The notes under the pieces were generated by a model that was given only the letters and a program-made list of their open reading frames with translations, was not told the DNA's origin and made no database searches. A stretch of DNA of 64,000 nt from Hypomyces perniciosus (taxonomy: Eukaryota > Ascomycota > Sordariomycetes > Hypocreales > Hypocreaceae): the NCBI GenBank assembly GCA_008477525.1, contig SPDT01000002.1:1860001-1924000 (forward strand). Direction: 5' to 3'. The position numbers were made by a program, and so were the translations under genes. Numbering within the stretch: position 1 is the first letter of the stretch; each line of letters begins with the position of its first letter. Below are positions 1-10,490 of this stretch, piece after piece.

Positions 1-154
1 GACCACTCTCCAAGCGACTGCTTTCGAGTCAACTCCCATTCAACAAGAAGCAAAAGTCAACTTCAACACCAACGCAACCCCAAAGCTCTATTTCTTGAAT
101 CTCTCCAAACTATTTTCCAGGACTAGACACAGAAGTCAAATATCAATCCACGAG

Positions 155-1273
155 ATGGAAAACACCGAAACTGCGGCACCTGATGTCGCGAACGCGCCGG
201 TCGCAATTTTCAAGAAGAGAGGCGCAAAGGGCAAGGCGAACTTGAGGAAACGACCCGCGACACCACCACCAGTCAACAGCGACAGCGACAGCGGCTTTTC
301 ATCGTCCGAAGACGAGTCCGGCCAGCGCGTAAAGAGGCGGAAGAAGACAGCTATCGTCACCGCTGCGGCGAAGGGCGCAGCGTCTAGTAGCAAGGACCTG
401 GCAGCTACAATTCACGCGGCCGACCGTAGCGTGCCGATCGCAAATAGCAACGATGCGACAAAACAGAGCAATTGGTATGATGAGGATTCAAAGGATGCTT
501 TATCTGCGAAGAATCTTCTCGGCTCTACCCGGTCAATAGCGAAGGATGGACCGCCAGATGGGACATACAAGGGACTCGCGAACCGGACCTCGTTTATTCA
601 GAAGAACCCCGATGCGCCGCGCAAAACTGTCGGTCCAATTAAAGCGCCAACAAACATACGCACCGTCACGATCACCGATTTTGCGCCTGATGTATGCAAA
701 GACTATCGTATCACTGGGTAAGTCTTCCACCCCTTAACCACCTCCAACTTCACAACAAACTCAATAAAAACATTGCTAACCACTCCAAAAACGCGCAGAT
801 GGTGCGGCTTTGGAGACTCGTGCAAATACCTCCACGACAGAACCGATATGAAAGCTGGCTGGCAATTAGATCAAGACTGGGAGAAGGTGACCAAAGGCAA
901 GAAGAATCTGGGAGGAACAGTGGTAGCCAGCGCGAACCGGGAGCAGATGAAAACGGGCGACGAGGACGACGAAGAAGAGGCGATGCTGGAAAAGATTCCG
1001 TTCGTCTGCCTCATCTGTCGAGAGTCATACAAGGAGCCGATTGTGACGAGATGTGGGCATTACTTCTGTCTCAATTGTGCACTTCAAAGATACAAGAAAG
1101 ACCCGACATGTGCCGCATGTGGGTCGGGGACAAATGGGGTCTTCAACTCTGCATCAAGATTAAAGAAGCTACTGGAGAGGAAGCGTGAAAGGGCAGCTAA
1201 GAGGAGACAAGAAGCGATTGAAAGGGGGGAAGAGGTTAGCGATGAGGAGGAGGAGGAGGAGGAGGAGGAATGA
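155..1273 (+). CDS. cwc24: Pre-mRNA-splicing factor CWC24 (CCCH zinc finger + RING)
   Basis: Two exons, 155-717 and 799-1273, joined by an 81-nt GTAAGT...GCAG intron give about 345 aa. The first in-frame ATG is at 155. Upstream in the same frame only non-ATG codons are open. The N-terminal half is low-complexity and basic (KRRKK near residue 80), as in this family. The splice rebuilds the CCCH finger WCGFGDSCKYLHDR around residue 190. A C3HC4 RING follows, beginning CLICRESYKEP and including RCGHYFCLNCA, and the protein ends in a Glu-rich tail. Cwc24 (human RNF113A) binds the activated spliceosome near the 5' splice site before the first step; it is nuclear. The domain order and splice-restored finger make the assignment firm. 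It is followed tandemly by ATG3. Confidence 0.93.
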
Positions 1274-1811
1274 TGGAGCAAGTGGAAACTACAAGATGGT
1301 GGCACATGAAGGCGAATACACTGAACAGCTGGTTAAAAGCTCCTAGTCCAAAGGAGATTTACTTTAGCGGAAGGGGACACGTCCGTATGAGTTGAATACC
1401 AACAATTTTGGAATGTATTTTGCGACTACTTGACTGCATGAGCCAAGGCCCTGACGTATGTAAACAATGACGATGATTGGCGATAAGATAAGCCCATCAC
1501 ACCCCGCCACAGCACCGCCACCAATCACCAATCGGGATCCAGCCTCTCCGCCTCCCCGCCATGTGATCGTCCCCTCTGTGCCGCTGCCTCGAAGAGCAGC
1601 CTTATCTTGTCATTGACTCCGTCAGCAGGCAAACCTGCAGTCACATCTCCAAGTCACCTGTTCTGCTCTCTCTTACGTGTTTTATTCTTTCAGCCTCTTC
1701 CCTTATCTACCATTCTTCTGCTTTAGCAACCACGGGTAACCGCCCTACGAAATACGCAATACGCAATACACAATACAGCATCCACGAACACGAACGCGAA
1801 CCTATACCGCC
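1274..1811. other. CWC24-ATG3 intergenic region
   Basis: This 538-bp stretch holds the CWC24 3' end and the ATG3 promoter and 5' leader. It contains several GATAAG boxes (listed separately) and C/T-rich tracts near 1640-1710. No gene is seen. Confidence 0.7.
1482..1707. promoter_or_regulatory. Cluster of four GATAAG boxes upstream of ATG3
   Basis: A directly repeated GATAAGATAAG lies at 1482-1492. Inverted copies (CTTATC) are at 1601-1606 and 1702-1707. That makes four GATA-factor cores between about 105 and 330 bp upstream of the ATG3 start. AreA/NIT2-type GATA factors recognise HGATAR and respond to nitrogen. Control of ATG3 by such factors is inference. Confidence 0.5.
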
Positions 1812-2996
1812 ATGAACTACATCTATTCTACCGTCAACACCCTTCGGGACCGGTACACGCCCGTCTCGCATACCTCGACCTTCCGCCAGACGGGCCAAAT
1901 CACCCCCGAGGAGTTTGTCGCAGCGGGCGACTACCTCGTGTACAAATTCCCGACCTGGTCCTGGGGCGACGCCGACTCTGAGACCCGCCGCGTCAGCTAT
2001 CTCCCTCCCGGAAAGCAGTATCTCGTCACCCGCAATGTACCGTGCTACCGCCGCCTGAACGATGATTTCGCTGGCGATGCCGGCCACGAAGAAGCCATCG
2101 TGAACGATGGAGAGGACTTCAAGGGCGGTGCGGGAGCAGCGGGCGATGATGAGGATGGCTGGCTCCGAACAGGTGGCCTGGCGAGCTCGCAGCCGCTAAA
2201 GGCGCGGGATGTAAGAACTGTGGACGACTCGGGCAACGTTGGCGACTCGACAGATCTCGACGACGATGAAATCCCCGATATGGAGGATGAAGATGACGAC
2301 GAGGCCATCATCAGAGATGCTGGTGCTGAGACTGGAAACAGGTGAGCCCCTCCCTTTGTTCATCTATCCTCCTACACACCATCTAACTTGTCTCTTTCTT
2401 ACAGTGCCCGTCGAACATACAACCTTTACATCATGTACACACCTTACTACCGCACCCCCCGTCTCTACCTCTCGGGCTACTACGCCAACGGCCAACCCCT
2501 GCCCCCGCAGAGCATGATGGACGACATCGTCGGCGACTACAAAGACAAAACCGTCACCCTCGAAGACTTCCCCTTCTTCGCCAACAACATCAAAATGGCC
2601 AGCGTGCACCCCTGCAAGCACGCCCCCGTCATGAAGACGCTCCTCGACCGCGCCGACGCCTCCCTGCGCATTCGCCGCGAGAAGCTCCGCGCCGCGAAGA
2701 GGAATTCCAAGGATGTTATGGATCATCTGGTGGATGAGCTGCGGACCTTGGATATCAAGAGTACTCAGGAGGCCGCCGATAAAGATGAGTGGGAGGAGGT
2801 GCAGGAGAATGAAGTCGAAGATCAGGAAGTAGCCATCAGAGTGGACCAATACCTGGTTGTGTTCTTGAAGGTATGTCTCCCCCGATTCTCTGGCATCATA
2901 TCGTTCGATTGAGATTCACCATACTAACTTTTGATGTTACAGTTCATGGCCAGCGTCACACCCGGCATCGAGCACGACTTTACCATGGGCGTCTAA
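1812..2996 (+). CDS. atg3: Autophagy E2-like conjugating enzyme ATG3
   Basis: Three exons (1812-2341, 2405-2870, 2943-2996) encode about 349 aa, the usual length for Atg3. Introns are GTGAGC...ACAG and GTATGT...ACAG, and the second has a CTAAC branch point. The N-terminus ([20 protein letters not shown]) and the motif [10 protein letters not shown] are family hallmarks. An acidic flexible region follows near residues 130-175. The catalytic cysteine lies in [12 protein letters not shown] of exon 2. The last mini-exon encodes [17 protein letters not shown], matching the conserved C-terminus. Atg3 transfers Atg8 from Atg7 to phosphatidylethanolamine at the phagophore. The gene appears intact, with GATA boxes upstream. 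Confidence 0.96.
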
Positions 2997-3870
2997 GTCC
3001 AAACACCAAGAAAGACATCGTTTGATTTAACATCTTTAAATACCACAATTGGAGTCAACTCTCATTCCTGTTTAATTTTTGGCTGTGGCTGGCGTCAGTG
3101 TGATTACGGGCTTGGTTATGCGTTCTGGCAGGGTAGTAGTAAATAATAGAGATTTATAGTTTCAACCAGATTGAATGCAATGGATGATGAAGTCATGTAT
3201 TTACTCGAGGTAGCACCCAACTCACATACCTTAGGCTATTAATCCGGGACGTAGATATTCCTCCCATCCTCAGAAAATGACAATCCTATTCAATCCATAG
3301 CAGAACTCTGCCCTTCCACCCCATTCCACCGTCCTCATGCAAAACCGGGTTCATTTAACAATACATGAAAGAAGATATGTAACGCACGCATCTTCGCTGT
3401 AATGCAAGTACAGCCAAACCAAAGCCAGCTCCTTGGGTTGGGGGGGTATTCAACAACTAATCATTGTCTCCTCATGATGCATTCCTAAACAAAAACCAAG
3501 CTGCCAAGGACTCTATCCCATCGCTTGCTCCGAAGAAACGACAAGTTACAAAGGGAAAAAAAAAGGGAATTAGACCATCTAGGTCAATGCAGTGATGTCG
3601 CTTGAATATGTTGACCAGAATGCCATTCTATGGCGCTTGCAAATCCGTGCAAAAAGGACAGTTGTGAAGGGATTCGCTTGGTCGTGCTTTGAAAGAGGCA
3701 TTAAACAAATGGGACACATGATCAAAGCATGATTAGACATTGACCAGTCCCAGAAAGAAGTGAGCAAGTTAGTCGTCATCCCAACAGGCTGAGTTATCTG
3801 GTGCTGATGGCACCAAGTAACCCGACATATCAGACCCGTTGTCAACATCTAGTTGCCATTGGAGGGGTTT
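2997..3870. other. Convergent 3' intergenic region
   Basis: About 870 bp lie between the ends of ATG3 (+) and the coiled-coil gene (-). Short open frames here start at non-ATG codons or look like nothing known. It probably holds both 3' UTRs. I see no gene. Confidence 0.6.
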
Positions 3871-5802
3871 CTACATCCTCCCGAATGGCGCCCCAAAGTT
3901 GGTCGTAGTCTTGAATTTAAGGGGAATGTCAGGCTCCATAGTCTTCTTGCCACCAAGATCTGATTCGTCGTCGTCGTCGTCACCATGGCCGGCGCGAGTG
4001 GCACGAGTGTCGTGAGTGGCATCACCACCGACGGCAATAGCTTGTAGGGGCGATACATGAAGTTCCGCAATGGGAGACTGCATGACTGTCGGGAGTGCAC
4101 CTTGGCCTTGGCTGATAGGCTCCAGCTTCTTGTTCAACGCTGAAAAGAACAACTCATCCTGAGCCGGGATGTTCTTAACCATAAATGGCCCTTTAAGTGC
4201 GACGTCATCATCGGGGTCCATGAGAAGTTGTTCAACCTCTTCGGCCCCGTCATCGTATTGTGCTTTAGGATAGTCGTCGAGGATTGCTCCGCTCATCTGG
4301 TATTTGAGGTCGACGTCGTTGTGACCAGGTTCCTTCTCTTCATGTCGTTCCGGGGGAGCAGAGGCTATTGCGGTTGGGGTCACACCCTCGCTCCGTCCTG
4401 TTGCTGTGCTGGCCTCGGTAACGGTAGTCATGGTGGGGAATTGAGAGAGCGAATGATTCGGAGTGTGTCCGGCATGCATGGTTAGGCGCTGCGACTCTTC
4501 TGCCGCCAAAACCTGCATTGCATTATCCTTCGAAAAGGGTCGCTTTCCGAAAATCGACCTGTGCGTCTTGCCCTGACGTCCATTGGCTTTGGCTGGCATA
4601 GGGTATGGGTATTGCTTTTTGGAGGTCTCGGTAAACGTCGACCTTTGCACGGCGGTCGCCTTCAGCGAGATGCCTTCAAGCTTGGGATGTATCTCCTTAA
4701 TGTCGATAACGGGGACTGGCGTCTCAACGCTGTCTGACGAAGGGGCGAGGAAATCTCGCGGCGTCGATGTCTCGGGTTGCGTACGGGGATCAAGGATACA
4801 GGGCGACGCATCAGGCAGCCTCATAGGGGATGCATGCGAACTTCTGGGGCCAGCGAAGTGTGGACGGCGTGAGGCGCCATCGAGCCCAGGTGGAAGAGAC
4901 GCCGCAGCATCTGCAGAGGACATATTACTGAAGTTCCGAGACTGCTTATTCTGAGGCGGTGCGTTGGCCACAGTACCAGAGGCAACAGTGAAGTATGGTG
5001 GTGTATCTGCAGAGCCATCGACGCTGTCGCCTTGTTGACTGGTCAGGGGCGATAGAACACCACCGTTCATTTGGATGCCCTGAGACGTGATGATCTTGAA
5101 AGCCGAGTTTTCACCCTCCAAGCGGTGGATGCGTTCTTTCAGGGCCTGCATCTCGCGCAACATGTTGGCTTTTTCGTTGTTCCAGGCGTCGCGGACGTCT
5201 TCCATGATGGCGCGATCCTGTTGGTAGATCTCCTCGACCCGGCGCCGGTCCGCCTCTAGATTGGTGCGCTCCGACGCCCAGGCCTCCCGTATCAAGGCGT
5301 TTTGCTGGGCCAGTCGCTGGACCAGGTATGACGAGGGCACCTGCGGCGCAGCACCATCGGCAGAGACAGATCTGGAGAGGGTCGGAACGGTGTCAGGGCC
5401 GGCAGCCAGAACGTCGCCTTGGCCCAGAAAATCGGAGCATGCAAACTTTCGCGGAACCCTTCGGGCGTCGGGGGGTGGGAAGTACGGGAGAGTGGACAGC
5501 GACAGCGTCAGCGGCAGCGACACTGGCAGTGACGCAGGCGCAGGCGGCGCAGGCACAGACGGGGGCGGAGAGCCGTGAGAGTCGGGAGGAGAGGAGTCGG
5601 CCGGCACGACGTGAGGCGGAAGCGAGAAGTGGTAGTTGGTTGCGGTTGGAGCCCCCGATGTGGACTTGGACGATGAAGATGCGGGAGGAGAAAGGATCGG
5701 CGGCGAGTTGCCATTCGCGTAATGAGTGGCAGGAGGAGGCATTGTAGTGTTCTCGATGTTTCCGGAGGGGAAGAAAGCGTCCGATGAAGGCAGCCTCGTC
5801 AT
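3871..5802 (-). CDS. Hypothetical coiled-coil protein, 643 aa
   Basis: This is a single uninterrupted frame from an ATG at 5802 to a stop at 3871. I do not recognise the family. Residues 1-110 are Pro/Ser-rich and disordered-looking. A coiled coil of roughly 80 residues begins at QRLAQQNALIREAWASERT (near residue 160) and runs to LKERIHRLEGENSAFKI. A long Ser/Pro/Thr-rich middle follows. The C-terminus is acidic and ends KFKTTTNFGAPFGRM. The single long frame, clean ATG and defined heptad region argue for a real gene. The oligomerising helix with disordered flanks suggests a scaffold or regulator, but no function can be assigned. Confidence 0.8.
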   Translation of the reverse strand: MTRLPSSDAFFPSGNIENTTMPPPATHYANGNSPPILSPPASSSSKSTSGAPTATNYHFSLPPHVVPADSSPPDSHGSPPPSVPAPPAPASLPVSLPLTLSLSTLPYFPPPDARRVPRKFACSDFLGQGDVLAAGPDTVPTLSRSVSADGAAPQVPSSYLVQRLAQQNALIREAWASERTNLEADRRRVEEIYQQDRAIMEDVRDAWNNEKANMLREMQALKERIHRLEGENSAFKIITSQGIQMNGGVLSPLTSQQGDSVDGSADTPPYFTVASGTVANAPPQNKQSRNFSNMSSADAAASLPPGLDGASRRPHFAGPRSSHASPMRLPDASPCILDPRTQPETSTPRDFLAPSSDSVETPVPVIDIKEIHPKLEGISLKATAVQRSTFTETSKKQYPYPMPAKANGRQGKTHRSIFGKRPFSKDNAMQVLAAEESQRLTMHAGHTPNHSLSQFPTMTTVTEASTATGRSEGVTPTAIASAPPERHEEKEPGHNDVDLKYQMSGAILDDYPKAQYDDGAEEVEQLLMDPDDDVALKGPFMVKNIPAQDELFFSALNKKLEPISQGQGALPTVMQSPIAELHVSPLQAIAVGGDATHDTRATRAGHGDDDDDESDLGGKKTMEPDIPLKFKTTTNFGAPFGRM

Positions 5803-6420
5803 GATCGACTTGTGCCGCGTGGCGCGAGTCGGCTAGGAAGCATCGATCGAGAGACAGAGAGAGAGGAGGGGTGAACGTGAACGAGGCTCGTCGGAGTCGG
5901 AGGCGGAGGCGGAGGAAGAAAAGACGCTGCTGCTGCTTCTTCTACTCGTATGCGGAGTATTGGATGAGGAGGAGATGGTTTGGCAGAAGATAATAATGGG
6001 TCTTCCTTCGGTTAATCGACGACACTACTTTGTACTTGTAGTAGCAGCAGCAGTAGCAGCAGCAGTAGCAGCAGTAGTACGAAGTAGTGGCAGCAGTAAT
6101 TAGTATGGCGCGAAGATTGGAGCTCGGCAATATGACGCAAAGCGTGCGATATTGGGGGGATAGATAATAGATGGTAGATTGAGGTAACGTATGCCTGCAG
6201 CAGTAATCAAGGCGAGCTGCAGGATCCTGCGTTTGCAAATGGATAAGGCGAGCCGCACAGCACAGCAACAGCACAGCACACACACACAAGGCCGAGCGCA
6301 CACAACTATTGATGTTGTGTAATGATACTGCGATATTAATTGTTCCCGTGAGAGAGAGAGGGAGACGAGAGCATGAGCGAAAGCGACGGTTCAATGTGAC
6401 TGTGACAGCGGCTGACAGCC
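5803..6420. other. Promoter/5' leader of the coiled-coil gene with microsatellites
   Basis: This is G/A-rich DNA on the + strand (GAGAGA tracts near 5850, so pyrimidine-rich in the sense of the gene). An AGC/AGT triplet tract lies at about 6040-6075 and CACA near 6280. It is consistent with a long 5' leader and promoter for the minus-strand gene. No gene is seen. Confidence 0.5.
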
Positions 6421-7710
6421 TGTGGCTGCCTGCAGAGGACTGGATATCCAGAGGAGGTACTACGAAGTAGTGCTACTAGACTCTGTAATACTCGAACAAC
6501 CTAGACTCCGTAATAGTGACACCACAGAGCTGGGGAAATGGGACAGACCCCTAAAGACCCTTATTACAGCTTACCCGTATCTTCGTAGGTTTGTACCTAG
6601 GTGTAGTAGTACTACTACTATTAGTTGTGCTACCGAGTGTGCGTACACTGTACATCTCTCTCTTTTCTAAATTTACCCTCAATTTACAAGACTCTCTCTC
6701 CTTTCTCCCTCCCTCCCTCCCTCTCCTGCACGGAGGAATTCCCGGCGCTTCTCTGCGTTATACAATTTGGAGACGGCTTCCGATTGGGGGGGGCCCTGGA
6801 TGGGGGATTTCGGGCTATGGCGTGGGGGGTCGCCTACAACTCGCTGGCGATAGCGGTCCAGCGCTGTTTGGTTCCACGTTTCCTCTGTATCTGCTGCTGG
6901 CGATTGACGAATTCCGCCCCCAACAATGGCCTGGATCTACCCGCAGATGATTTCATGTCCTTGCTCCTTTTTTCCCTTTTTTTCTCCTCACGCATGTCAT
7001 TGCTGGATTGGGCACTGATTGATGTGCTGATAAAGGCAGCTGAACCAAGCAATTGGCCCTTTTAGCCGGCTATGCATGCACGGGCACAGAAATAATGGAT
7101 ATGACGGGTCACTGTCCACCGAGAGCCAGGATACCCTTGTTCGTGCTAGACAAAATACCACCAATAAGCACTCTCCTTTGTGGTACCTTTTTCTCCTTTT
7201 TCCTTTTTTTTTTCTTCTCGTGCATGGCCGAAAACGACGCATGCAGGCCGTCATCAAGATGCGCGTGACGTGACGTGACCTCAGGCCCTTTTTTCTTTTC
7301 TTTTCTTTTTCCAGGGTCCAACAGTGGCAATCCTATGTACTAGTACTCCGTACTACTCCATATTATTACTACCATTATTCATTGCCCAGATCAAACGGAT
7401 GTGAATGATTAATTAGAACGGCTTCGGCCCGTTGTTTTCCTAGCGCCCGTTTCCCCCCTCTGACGCTTTTATTACGGACGGGAAATAATACAATACTATC
7501 ACATGCTTCGATTTCTGCATCTACCCGATTAAATGCGAGCCAAAAAAACATAAAAAAAAATAGGGTCAGAACAACAGTTGTGCAAGCCGCGAATTTGTGC
7601 TGAGGCAAGCCGTCTCTGAGCTGGCACTGCAGGGCTTGCAGCGGCGGCATTGGCAAATCACGGGAGGCCGATAAACATTTGCTTGGCCCAACCCGTCAAT
7701 GCCACGATAC

Positions 7711-7750
7711 GATGCGATGCGATGCGATGCGATGCGATGTGATGTGATGC
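7711..7750. repeat. (GATGC/T)8 pentanucleotide repeat
   Basis: Eight 5-bp units GATGC, two of them varied to GATGT, are directly visible. Short open frames crossing it are repeat artefacts. Confidence 0.9.
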
Positions 7751-7853
7751 GCACGTACGAGGACAAACACGTTCCGAGACGCACGCGTTTGCAGGCAGCC
7801 TGCTCAGAAGGCGGTGGGCATGGGAATTACGAAAAGTACGAGGAGGTCGAGGC

Positions 7854-7903
7854 GAAATGAAATGAAATGAAATGAAATGAAATGAAATGAAATGAAATGA
7901 AAT
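7854..7903. repeat. (GAAAT)10 pentanucleotide repeat
   Basis: Ten perfect 5-bp GAAAT units are followed by CTGTCTGTC tracts. Period 5 keeps several frames open, so the frames here are not evidence for a gene. Confidence 0.95.
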
Positions 7904-9076
7904 GCTGTCTATCTGTCTGTCCGTCTGTCTGTCCGTCGGTTCCAGCACATGTCGTGTCGGCCCTCTTTGACGGCTCGGCATCCCATTTGTCCACGACGCA
8001 GGAACCGAGAGATCGGCCACAAAGCGACGGGGCATAATTCATATGGTATATCCAATCAACTGCGGTGCTCCGTCTGGTTATTGGGCCGGTCTTTGATGGC
8101 TGCATAGCCGGTGGAGTTTGACTGGCGACGACTGTTCAATCGGATTGTTGACTCTGCTGTCCTGCGCTTCGGTATCCATTGTTCAGCCCCCAAGCAGTCA
8201 AGCCAGGTGCTATTACTAGTATGCCACCGGATCTCGATCTTCAGCTGACTCGGAAGCCCTGGAAGCCTTGGAAGGCCACCTATGTAGTATGTACTCCGCG
8301 TTGCTGGTGGAATTCCCGACTGTCCCCGAACACTTTTATGCTCTGATGTAAGCAAGACCGGGGATCAATGGAAAATGATCCGTTTGTGCTAATATCCATC
8401 GCCCTGAAACGGTATAATGCATCTATGGAGCCGCGCACTACGAGTACAAGACTGCAAGGGTCGCTGTGAAAGGACGAAACCAACAAATGCCAAGCGCAGT
8501 GACTTGTTGAACTCGTCTACACCGCTCTCGACTCCTCAGAACAGCTGATATGCAGTGCGATCACACAACTCCTCATGAAGACTATTGGACAGAGTCTGGG
8601 AGCAAACAGCACAGGCAAGGTAATCGGACAGACCCCGAGAGCACAACATCTGGGGGAAGGCTGCTATTGGATAGAGTCCGAAAGTGAGCACCCACTCGGG
8701 AACAAATCATTTGAGTGAACATTATCAGAGAAAATCTGAGTGTACAAGTATCCCAGTGACGACGAGTGGATGGGTGGTGTCCGAGCATAACATCCGGGCA
8801 ACGACCATCGGATGAGTACCTACGAACAAACGGCTTCCGAGACACGGCTTCCGAGACAGCGAAAATTACGTGAGAAATACTTGATTGGCATTGGCCAGCC
8901 TCATCTTCTCTGCTGGGAGATGAGAAAGCGGAGGCCGGCAGGTGAATCCCTCCACAGATTTCATGCTTGCAAGCATCGATCAACTCCGTACCTTGACACA
9001 ACCTAGACACGCCCAAGACAGAACCCACACAACACCGTGCGATTCTGCAAAGACCACACGGGATGATTTTGCACCC

Positions 9077-9255
<179 letters not shown>

Positions 9256-10029
9256 TGTCGTGAACTCGAATCATCCAGGGGTGCTGTTTGTGTGCCGTGT
9301 GAGACCAGATCGCCTCCTCCCTGGCAAACGGTGGAGTGCGTCCGGTCAGCTCACGCGATACATTGGACGCAGCATCTCGCCGTGTCTCCCCATGTCAAAC
9401 AAATTCTCGTATAGCCTCGGCAAGTGGCGGGAATTCGAGGGGGCCCATGCAGCAAACGCCCGCCAAGACATGGGGTCGGGGCCGTATTACATGAACTTGT
9501 GAATCGAGCCGTGAGGAGGACATACAGATGAGACCGGTGAGGCTCATTGCAGCCAAACATTGCCTCTTCCTCCCCACCTCATCTCATGAGCCCCCACCAA
9601 CTTCTGCGTGAAGCACTCTTTATGGAGTAGGAAGTGGATTTGGAATTGGTTCAACTGGAACACTGGGTGGAGCAATTATGCAGCACTCCGGGGTACATGG
9701 CCCGAAGATGACAGTACAATACTACTCCCACCCACAGGAAAGGCGGAATACGATCTGCTTCCACCCGCGGAGGAGATGGCATTTGGCTGAGGCCCGAGGG
9801 TGGCTTGCTGAGACATGAGAGCCCTGATTTCAAAGGAACTGACGGTCCACGTGCCACATGAAGTGATGACGAATGGCCCGGGGACTCACGCCCGTGCACC
9901 AACGGACGAGGGCATTATTTCCTCCAAGCCACCGCTCTGGTCATATTGTGCCAAGTAGACGCTGTGAGAGCAACGTGAATGTATTGAGAATTGTCTACGA
10001 GTACCAGTTGGGGAGGAGGGTGAGAAGGG

Positions 10030-10067
10030 TGTGTATGTATGTATGTATGTATATATGTATGTGTGTG
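10030..10067. repeat. TATG/TGTG microsatellite
   Basis: An imperfect TATG run passes into TGTG. It is short and gene-free. Confidence 0.8.
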
Positions 10068-10490
10068 TTAGAAACAAGCAAGGGAGCGTGGTCGATGATA
10101 CCCCCGAAGTGCTCCTCGTCCTGGCCAACTCTGGGACTTCTCTGGTCTTGTTGTTGTGGCGAGGTTAGTTCACGTTCACCGGTTTGCGAGGCCCCACGGG
10201 ACGAAATTGAGGAGTGTTCATGTTCCGGTTGGGTTGTCTGAGTCAGCACAGGGTTGTTGAACTCGGTATTTGTAAGAAGAATCTGGATCGTAAACACGGA
10301 AGATTGAGATGAGAGGAAGAAGCACTGGCAAGGAAAAGCTGTATTCGTAGATAGTAGTAGACCTCCAAACTCACAGAAGAAGTCACCATTCTTCCAAGTA
10401 GCAGAAACAACCTCCCCTTTCTCGCATGTGATACCATCAGGAAGGGCCTCAGGCTCGACAACCCCCCTTGTCGCTGTTAAGATGAGACAG

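Noticed and set aside
4583..5747. Several + strand frames inside 3871-5802
   Set aside because: Shadows of the minus-strand coiled-coil gene.
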